DNA of 20,697 nt from Duncaniella sp. (GTDB lineage: Bacteria > Bacteroidota > Bacteroidia > Bacteroidales > Muribaculaceae): assembly GCA_029052375.1 (NCBI GenBank), contig JAIDJD010000302.1, forward strand, positions 1-20,697, read 5' to 3'. Within the stretch, counting starts at the first letter, position 1, and each line of letters begins with the position of its first letter. Below are positions 16,129 to 20,697 of the stretch, piece after piece. Under the pieces are notes generated by a model. The model did no database searches and was not told the DNA's origin. It saw only the letters and a list, made by a program, of their open reading frames with translations. Made by a program: the position numbers and the translations under genes.

Positions 16129-16630
16129 CGTCGTTGTCTGAGGTGCGGAAGTATATCTGTATGGTCTCGCGCTCGATATTGGTCACCACAGAGTCTGTCA
16201 GGCCTATCGAGTCTATGAGATGGGTGGTGTAGGAGAGGGCGTTGATGCGGTAGTGGTACATGGCTCCGCAGTCTTCCGAGGCAAAGTAGGGTATGGAGGC
16301 ATAGGCCACCGTGATGGTGTCGTTGAGCTCGGGGAAGTCGAGCGCGCGCTGGCGGTAGCTGATGCAAAACCTGGTCTCATCCCTGCCCGAGCGCAGCGGC
16401 AGGTAGACCTGAGAGGCGCGGGCCGACGGCCCCAGCAGCAGAGAGTCGTTGGGCGCGCCCACGCCCGAGATGGCCAGCGAGTCGGGACGGATAGAGGCCT
16501 TGTCCGACATGGAGTAGAATCCGGCCAGGGGGATGGAGTTCTGATTGTCGGTACACCCTACGCTGCCGCATCCCGCGGCAGAGAGACACAGGAACAGGAG
16601 CAAGAGCGGATATATCAGTCGTCTGTGCAT
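16112..16630 (-). CDS. DUF6452 family lipoprotein
   Basis: This 172-residue protein has a lipoprotein signal: LLLLFLCLSAAGC with the lipidated Cys at residue 21. The mature part is rich in polar and beta-prone stretches (FCISYRQRALDFPELNDTITVAYA, then YHYRINALSYTTHLIDSIGLTDSVV) and ends in an acidic tail (SDNDDEEQD). This fits DUF6452, a Bacteroidales lipoprotein family of unknown function found beside DUF6048. Gly and Ser follow the lipidated Cys. The gene starts seven bases after the nitroreductase stop and overlaps the DUF6048 start by 17 bases, so all three probably share a transcript. An envelope role together with the DUF6048 protein is inferred only from pairing. Confidence 0.75.
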   Translation of the reverse strand: MHRRLIYPLLLLFLCLSAAGCGSVGCTDNQNSIPLAGFYSMSDKASIRPDSLAISGVGAPNDSLLLGPSARASQVYLPLRSGRDETRFCISYRQRALDFPELNDTITVAYASIPYFASEDCGAMYHYRINALSYTTHLIDSIGLTDSVVTNIERETIQIYFRTSDNDDEEQD

Positions 16631-16637
16631 GGGAGTG

Positions 16638-17177
16638 TCAGAATTTGCCGATGCGGACTATCTCGGCGAGGCTCTTGCGCGTCTTGGCGGGGATGTCTCC
16701 GGGCTCGGCGGGATAGCCCAGCGAGATTATGGCCGCGGGCTCGTAGCGGCCGGGGATGTTGAAGGCCGCGCGCAGAGCCTCGGGGTCGAAGTTGCAGACC
16801 CAGCAGGTGGCAAGGTCGAGGGCTGTGGCGGCCATGCAGATATGCTCGGCCGCTATGGCGATGTCGATGTCCGAGTGGAGTTTGCCGTCACACTGACGGC
16901 GCCATGCGGCCTCGGTGTCGGCGAGGACTATGATATACTCCGGCGCGCCCTTGAACCAGTCGCGCGGATAAGCCTCGCGGACGGCGCAGAGCTCGTCGTC
17001 GCCCTTTGGCACGAGGAAGAGCCAGGGCTGGCGGTTGCAGGCCGAGGGGGCCAGGCGCGCGGCCTCGAAGATGGCCGTCATGGTCTGTGGGGGCACGGGT
17101 GCCTGAGAGTAGGCGCGGCACGAATAGCGCTCGCGTATGAGGGCAGAAAACTGGGGGTATTTGTCTGTTGAGGTCAT
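16638..17177 (-). CDS. Nitroreductase family protein
   Basis: This 179-residue protein is an FMN-dependent nitroreductase of the short type. The FMN-contact segment RERYSCRAYS is at residues 15-24 and APSACNRQPWLFLV at 43-56. The closing part with AAIISLGYPAEPGDIPAKTRKSLAEIV (about 146-173) is the usual second FMN contact and C-terminal tail. It would use NAD(P)H to reduce a nitro or quinone compound; the natural substrate is unknown. It is the first gene of a five-gene minus-strand run (nitroreductase, DUF6452, DUF6048, phoH, ATPase). No Bacteroidota promoter is recognisable in the repeat-filled spacer upstream. The first codons (ATG ACC TCA ACA) continue the CCTCAAC-like heptamer pattern of that spacer. 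Confidence 0.9.
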   Translation of the reverse strand: MTSTDKYPQFSALIRERYSCRAYSQAPVPPQTMTAIFEAARLAPSACNRQPWLFLVPKGDDELCAVREAYPRDWFKGAPEYIIVLADTEAAWRRQCDGKLHSDIDIAIAAEHICMAATALDLATCWVCNFDPEALRAAFNIPGRYEPAAIISLGYPAEPGDIPAKTRKSLAEIVRIGKF

Positions 17178-17180
17178 TTG

Positions 17181-17354
17181 TGTTGGAAGTTGAGGTTTTT
17201 TTTGAGTTGAGAGTTGAGAGTTTTTTGAGTTGAAAGATTATTTGTTGAGAGTTGAGTGTTGAAAGTTGAAAGGTTTTAACGCTCTGAATTTTCAGGCTTG
17301 CCTCTCTGAACTCTCAACTAAAAACCTTTCCTCTTTCAACTTTCAACTCTCAAC
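17181..17354. repeat. Heptamer-repeat spacer with large inverted repeat
   Basis: The spacer between the GT2 and nitroreductase genes is built from 7-base units of the type GAGTTGA / GAAAGTT, read as CTYTCAA on the plus strand in its right part. CTTTCAA, CTTTCAA and CTCTCAA follow directly at 17333-17353. The left arm (17244-17276) and right arm (17322-17354) are inverted copies, starting with GTTGAGAGTTGA and TCAACTCTCAAC, around a loop of about 45 bases. The tract is AT-rich, extends into the last codons of GT2 and stops at the nitroreductase start. Confidence 0.8.
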
Positions 17355-18299
17355 TTTATCCTTAATCTCATAATGGTTGCGCGACGGAGAGTTGCGCACT
17401 ATCAGCTCGCCGAGAAAACCTGTGAGGAAGAGCATCGTGCCCATTACCATCATCGTGAGCGACAGATAGAAATAGGGCGACGAGGTGACCAGCGTATAGG
17501 GATTGCCGGCATACATATTGTAGAGCTTGCCGAAGCCCACGACAGCCACAGCTATAAAGCCCACGATGAACATCAGCGACCCGAGCAGGCCGAAGAAGTG
17601 CATAGGCTTTGCGCCGAACTTGCCTGTGAACCAGAGGGTGGCCAGGTCGAGATAGCCGTTGACAAAGCGGTCGAGGCCAAACTTTGTAGAGCCGTACTTG
17701 CGCGCCTGGTGTTGCACTACCTTCTCGCCTATGCGGCCGAATCCGGCATTCTTGGCCAGGTAGGGTATGTAGCGGTGCATATCGCCGTAGACCTCGATAT
17801 GCTTCACAACCTCGAGGCGGTAGGCCTTGAGGCCGCAGTTGAAGTCGTGGAGGTTCTTGATGCCGCTCACCTTGCGGGCCGTGGCGTTGAAGAGCTTTGT
17901 GGGTATGGTCTTGGACAGGGGGTCGTAGCGCTTCTTCTTCCATCCCGAGACGAGGTCGTACCCGTCCTCCATTATCATGCGGTAGAGCTCGGGGATCTCG
18001 TCGGGCGAGTCCTGGAGGTCGGCGTCCATGGTGATGACCACGTTGCCGCTTGCCATTCCGAATCCGGTGTTGAGCGCGGGGCTCTTGCCATAATTGCGGC
18101 GGAAAGACACGCCCTTGATGCTCGGATTGCCGGCGGCAAGCTGCTGTATCACCTGCCATGAGGTGTCGGTGCTGCCGTCGTCCACGAAGATTATCTCGTA
18201 AGAGAAGTTGTTGCGGTCCATCACCAGCTCTATCCAGGCAGACAGTTCGGGGAGCGACTCGGCTTCGTTATACAGGGGGACTACTACGGAGATGTCCAT
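17343..18299 (-). CDS. GT2 glycosyltransferase, DPM1/GtrB-like
   Basis: This 318-residue protein has an N-terminal GT-A domain and two C-terminal membrane helices. Motifs are VVPLYNEAESL (6-16), FVDDGSTD (38-45), and DADLQD at 92-97, the DxD-type metal/nucleotide site. It also carries FNCGLKAYR, typical of polyprenyl-phosphate glycosyltransferases such as DPM1, ArnC and GtrB. The membrane segments are at about 226-260 and 275-305. It probably moves a sugar from a nucleotide donor to undecaprenyl phosphate at the cytoplasmic face. The ATG at 18299 is preferred over upstream in-frame codons because MDISVVVPLYNE is the canonical start. The upstream DUF4199 gene ends 40 bases away, a pairing I recall in other Bacteroidales. 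The last three codons and the stop lie inside the heptamer repeat. Confidence 0.92.
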   Translation of the reverse strand: MDISVVVPLYNEAESLPELSAWIELVMDRNNFSYEIIFVDDGSTDTSWQVIQQLAAGNPSIKGVSFRRNYGKSPALNTGFGMASGNVVITMDADLQDSPDEIPELYRMIMEDGYDLVSGWKKKRYDPLSKTIPTKLFNATARKVSGIKNLHDFNCGLKAYRLEVVKHIEVYGDMHRYIPYLAKNAGFGRIGEKVVQHQARKYGSTKFGLDRFVNGYLDLATLWFTGKFGAKPMHFFGLLGSLMFIVGFIAVAVVGFGKLYNMYAGNPYTLVTSSPYFYLSLTMMVMGTMLFLTGFLGELIVRNSPSRNHYEIKDKVES

Positions 18300-18339
18300 A
18301 TCGTTGAGTTTGTGAGTAGAGTTTCTTAAGACTTGCGGC

Positions 18340-18912
18340 CTATCGTGCCCGGGGAGGCTCGGGCGTGCCGCGCCTGGCCCGCCTGTGGGCAAGGAAGGCG
18401 CTCAGCAGCATACAGAGACACGACCCCGTGAAGACCGTCAGCATCATCAGCTCGGCGGCCACCGAGATGGCCGAGGGGAGGAAGTTGGCCTCGAGCATCC
18501 GTGCGGCCAGCCCGGCCGAATAGTCGATGGACGAGCCCGGAAACTGACCCTCGAGGCCGGCCAGCACACGCATCTGCGAGGCTATGAAGCCGGGGTCTAT
18601 CCAGCGCATATAGACCGTCAGCAGGGCGCCCGAGATGAGAGCCCCGCAGACGAACGTCATCACGCCGTGCATCCAGGTGACGGCAAAGGCCGAGGCCTTG
18701 CCCATGGCGCGGTCGTAGCGGGCCATCATGCGGTAGACCACCGCAGGGACAGCCGCGGCAAGGCCGAGGCTCAGGAGCCCCAGCAGAGGTATCCGCGCCG
18801 AGAAGACCGAGGCGAAGAAAAGCGCCGAGAGATAGAGGCCGAACAGAAATCCGTCGTCGGCCCCGCGGCGGTATGGCGACTGTAAGGTCATGCGTTGCAC
18901 AGGTTGTGTCAT
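18340..18912 (-). CDS. DUF4199 membrane protein
   Basis: This 190-residue integral membrane protein has four hydrophobic segments, near residues 22-40, 41-60, 75-100 and 145-175. The sequence between them includes VTWMHGVMTFVCGALISGALLTVYMRWIDPGF, which fits DUF4199, a Bacteroidota family of unknown function. It directly precedes the GT2 gene, a common pairing in the order, so a role with the lipid-linked sugar is possible but only inferred. The ATG at 18912 is chosen because it is downstream of the promoter at 18946-18976; the reading frame continues upstream into the promoter, where a start would be impossible. The C-terminal end is basic and Pro/Arg-rich. Confidence 0.82.
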   Translation of the reverse strand: MTQPVQRMTLQSPYRRGADDGFLFGLYLSALFFASVFSARIPLLGLLSLGLAAAVPAVVYRMMARYDRAMGKASAFAVTWMHGVMTFVCGALISGALLTVYMRWIDPGFIASQMRVLAGLEGQFPGSSIDYSAGLAARMLEANFLPSAISVAAELMMLTVFTGSCLCMLLSAFLAHRRARRGTPEPPRAR

Positions 18913-18945
18913 AGTCGGGAGAGAGATGGTTGGCTTACGAAGAAG

Positions 18946-18976
18946 CAAAGTTACGCAAAATTTGGCAGTATGTCAA
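18946..18976 (-). promoter_or_regulatory. Minus-strand promoter for DUF4199-GT2
   Basis: On the minus strand a TTG (complement of 18974-18976) and TAACTTTG (complement of 18946-18953) are 20 bases apart, a good Bacteroidota promoter. It starts transcription near 18939, about 27 bases before the DUF4199 ATG. It interleaves with the divergent lptE promoter. Confidence 0.75.
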
Positions 18977-18992
18977 GAAAATAGTAATTTTG
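18961..18992 (+). promoter_or_regulatory. Plus-strand promoter for lptE
   Basis: TTTG at 18961-18964 and TAATTTTG at 18985-18992 are 20 bases apart. The predicted transcription start is near 18999, at or next to the lptE ATG (18998), so the mRNA may have little or no leader. The element overlaps the DUF4199 promoter. Confidence 0.7.
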
Positions 18993-18997
18993 TAGTG

Positions 18998-19516
18998 ATG
19001 AAAGCCAGAATTGCCATCCGCCTCCTGCCTCTGCTTGTGATGCTCTGCCTCGTAGGGTGCCGTATCAAGATCACCATGAACGGGGCGGCCATCGACTACA
19101 ACGTCTACAAGACGGTCTACGTATCCGAATTTCCCATACGCGCCGCCCTGGTCTACCCTCCCCTACAGCAGACATTCGAGAACAAGCTGCTCGACTACAT
19201 CTCGTCCAACACCCGCCTGCGCACCGTCGACACCCCTAACGCCGACCTCCAGATAGAGGGCGAGATAACGGGCTACAACCTCTCGCCGCAGGCCGTGACA
19301 GAGAACGCATACGCCTCGCAGACCCGCCTGACCATACAGGTGAGGGTGAGGTATACAGACGCCAAGAACGAGAACAAAGACATAGACCAGACATTCAGCG
19401 CCTACAGAGACTTCGACTCGTCCCAGATGCTGACAGACGTCCAGGACCAGCTCTGCAACGAAATCTCAGAGGAGCTCGTAGACCTGATATTCAACGCCAC
19501 CCTCGGCGACTGGTGA
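18998..19516 (+). CDS. lptE: LPS-assembly lipoprotein LptE
   Basis: LptE is the lipoprotein that plugs the LptD barrel and helps insert lipopolysaccharide into the outer membrane. This 172-residue protein has a lipobox (VMLCLVGC, lipidated Cys21). The Bacteroidota LptE pattern follows: a short strand-rich region (VYVSEFPIRAALVYPPL), ADLQIEGEITGYNLSP, then TRLTIQVRVRYTDAKNENKD, ending in the helix QMLTDVQDQLCNEISEELVDLIFNATL. The ATG at 18998 gives a complete lipoprotein signal. Codons further upstream in the same frame would lie in the promoter. The gene is followed by a TPR-like gene and secG, the usual order in Bacteroidales. Identification rests on domain pattern and synteny. Confidence 0.88.
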   Translation: MKARIAIRLLPLLVMLCLVGCRIKITMNGAAIDYNVYKTVYVSEFPIRAALVYPPLQQTFENKLLDYISSNTRLRTVDTPNADLQIEGEITGYNLSPQAVTENAYASQTRLTIQVRVRYTDAKNENKDIDQTFSAYRDFDSSQMLTDVQDQLCNEISEELVDLIFNATLGDW

Positions 19517-19529
19517 TCTCTCTCCAAAC

Positions 19530-19557
19530 CTTCAACCTCCAACCCTCAACCTTCAGC
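19530..19557 (+). repeat. Heptamer repeat upstream of the TPR-like gene
   Basis: Four consecutive 7-base units, CTTCAAC, CTCCAAC, CCTCAAC and CTTCAGC, fill the spacer after lptE. They share the pyrimidine-AAC pattern of the tract at 17181-17354. The next gene's TTG start (19560) lies three bases beyond. Its reading frame stays open through the repeat with no ATG or GTG. Confidence 0.65.
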
Positions 19558-19559
19558 TC

Positions 19560-20354
19560 TTGAACCCCTCACTCAGCCGCATACTCGCCGCCATCGCAGA
19601 CCCGCAGGCGCCAATAGACGACGCCGACATCGACGCCGCGGCCGCCGAATACCCCTTCTTTATCCTGCCGGCCGCCGAAGCCCTCAGGCGCAGGGGCGCA
19701 GAGATGACCGCCGAGAGGCGCAAGGCTCTCATGGCCCGCATAGCGCTCAACGCCCCGGACCCCGCCGCAGTCTTCGTGAGCTGCGGAGCCGAGGGAGCCG
19801 ACCTCATGAACTTCTATCCGGCAGAGCGGAGAGAGGTCTCGACAGAGGACGCCATCTCGAAATTCCTAGACACATACGGACACTCGGACCCCGCCCAGGA
19901 CGCCCTGCTCGAGAGGCTCATCTTCAACCCCGTGCCCCCCGACTATGCAGCGCTGCTGGAGGCAGAGGGCGAGAAACTCCCTGAGCCCGGCGAAGCTCCC
20001 GACGGCGGCCAGACAGCCCCGGCCCGCGAAGAAGAAAACTCCGAGGAATCTGAGAACTCTGAGGTCTCCGAGAACTCTGACAGCTCCGAGCCATCCGAGA
20101 GCCCCGAGGCCGCCGAAAGCTCCGAGCCCTCCGAGAGCCCACGCCAGCCACACACCGCGCCCGGCCCGGCCCACGACACATCGCTCTCCGAGAGCCTTGC
20201 CAAAATATACATCAGACAGAAACGTTTCGACAAGGCTTTTGAAATTATTCACACTCTAAGTTTGAATAATCCAAAAAAAAGTGCTTACTTTGCAGACCAA
20301 TTGCGTTTCCTTGCCAAGCTCATGCTCGTGAGAGAGTCGCACAAACCAGAATAA
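19560..20354 (+). CDS. TPR-like protein with Ser/Glu-rich linker
   Basis: This 264-residue protein lies between lptE and secG, where Bacteroidales usually have a helical, TPR-like protein of unknown function. The N-terminal region (residues about 1-130) is helical, with EYPFFILPAAEALRRRG resembling the usual YPYFQ-containing helix. Residues about 157-195 are a low-complexity Ser/Glu/Pro linker. The C-terminal part SLAKIYIRQKRFDKAFEIIHTL and SLNNPKKSAYFADQLRFL reads as one TPR motif. There is no signal peptide or membrane segment. The start is a TTG at 19560; no ATG is available until residue 49, so the TTG is the best candidate but not proven. A promoter for secG lies inside the 3' end of this gene. 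Confidence 0.75.
   Translation: MNPSLSRILAAIADPQAPIDDADIDAAAAEYPFFILPAAEALRRRGAEMTAERRKALMARIALNAPDPAAVFVSCGAEGADLMNFYPAERREVSTEDAISKFLDTYGHSDPAQDALLERLIFNPVPPDYAALLEAEGEKLPEPGEAPDGGQTAPAREEENSEESENSEVSENSDSSEPSESPEAAESSEPSESPRQPHTAPGPAHDTSLSESLAKIYIRQKRFDKAFEIIHTLSLNNPKKSAYFADQLRFLAKLMLVRESHKPE
20261..20292 (+). promoter_or_regulatory. Putative secG promoter inside the TPR-like gene
   Basis: TTTG at 20261-20264 and TTACTTTG at 20285-20292 (one mismatch to TAnnTTTG) are 20 bases apart. An unusually AT-rich patch of the coding sequence surrounds them. Transcription would begin near 20299, about 80 bases before the secG ATG. Confidence 0.6.
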
Positions 20355-20380
20355 TCAATCCAATCCAACCACAACCCCCT

Positions 20381-20697
20381 ATGTACATTGTACTCATAAT
20401 CCTGACCCTCATCTGTGCCGTTCTGCTTATCTGTGTAGTCCTCGTGCAGAAGTCGAAGGGCGGCGGCCTCTCGTCCTCCTTCGCCGGCTCGAACCAGATT
20501 ATGGGCGTGCGCCGCACCAACAGCTTTATCGAGAAACTCACCTGGGGTCTCGCAGGCGCCATCTGCATCCTGGCCGTCCTCTCGACCTTCTGTATGCCCC
20601 AGGCCATCACCAGCAGCTCGCGCGTCAAGGCCAACGCTCCCGTAGAGCAGGCCGTCCCCGGCAACTTCGACACCCCCGCCGCTCCCGCGGCCGAGGC
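20381..20697 (+). CDS. secG: Preprotein translocase subunit SecG, 5' part
   Basis: SecG is the small non-essential membrane subunit of the SecYEG protein-export channel. The visible 105 codons begin MYIVLIILTLICAVLLICVV and encode two membrane helices (about residues 2-20 and 54-71). They are joined by the cytoplasmic loop QKSKGGGLSSSFAGSNQIMG, which is diagnostic of SecG. The second helix is followed by an Ala/Pro-rich periplasmic tail, as often seen in Bacteroidota. The window ends before the stop. The ATG at 20381 is 26 bases after the previous gene's stop, and a likely promoter lies inside that gene. Identity is firm. Confidence 0.93.
   Translation, partial: MYIVLIILTLICAVLLICVVLVQKSKGGGLSSSFAGSNQIMGVRRTNSFIEKLTWGLAGAICILAVLSTFCMPQAITSSSRVKANAPVEQAVPGNFDTPAAPAAE

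Noticed and set aside
17178..17342. Heptamer spacer as a CRISPR array
   Set aside because: The units are 7 bases and contiguous, with no spacers and no cas genes nearby.

Overview
The window is a GC-rich chromosomal segment that looks like a Bacteroidales genome, possibly of the Muribaculaceae or a similarly GC-rich gut lineage. The evidence is a set of Bacteroidota-restricted families (DUF4294, DUF4199, DUF6048, DUF6452), the gene order lptE / TPR-like protein / secG, the DUF4199-glycosyltransferase pair, and Bacteroidota-type promoters (TTTG, 19-20 nt, TAnnTTTG). Gene starts show no consistent Shine-Dalgarno sequence. The genus cannot be fixed from the sequence alone. No tRNA, rRNA, CRISPR array or transposase gene was seen, and no gap of more than 300 bases lacks a gene.

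Layout. Bases 1-740 hold the 3' part of nadB (L-aspartate oxidase), followed by a secreted DUF4294 protein. Bases 1532-4471 form an rseC-rnfB-rnfC operon behind a good promoter. The partner subunits rnfD, rnfG, rnfE and rnfA do not follow. Instead come a hairpin, a TerB-like gene, a FucP-like MFS sugar transporter, an MBL-fold hydrolase and a Na+/phosphate cotransporter with a PhoU-like tail. Bases 9719-13373 form a tight plus-strand run: GT4 glycosyltransferase, NAD-dependent epimerase, small membrane protein, aroQ and an O-methyltransferase. Bases 13396-17177 are a minus-strand run read in the order nitroreductase, DUF6452 lipoprotein, DUF6048 protein, PhoH, FecE-like ATPase. A heptamer-repeat spacer (17181-17354) separates it from a minus-strand DUF4199-GT2 pair. 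Divergent to that pair run lptE, a Ser/Glu-rich TPR-like protein and secG, which is cut by the window end.

The genes are mostly housekeeping: NAD and shikimate synthesis, ion-motive electron transfer, solute uptake, LPS export and protein secretion. The most unusual signal is inside rnfC. An AT-rich segment (about 36% GC by hand count, in a GC-rich gene) of about 67 codons lies in frame between conserved parts of the flavin-binding domain. It contains a perfect 15-bp tandem repeat and is flanked by a 7-bp direct repeat exactly 201 bp apart. It looks like a small in-frame invader of a conserved redox subunit, comparable in concept to the palindromic coding elements of Rickettsia, though nothing here proves mobility. 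Other notable points are two heptamer-repeat tracts that touch coding ends, a pair of interleaved divergent promoters, a promoter embedded in a coding sequence, and heavy use of the ATA codon despite the high GC content.
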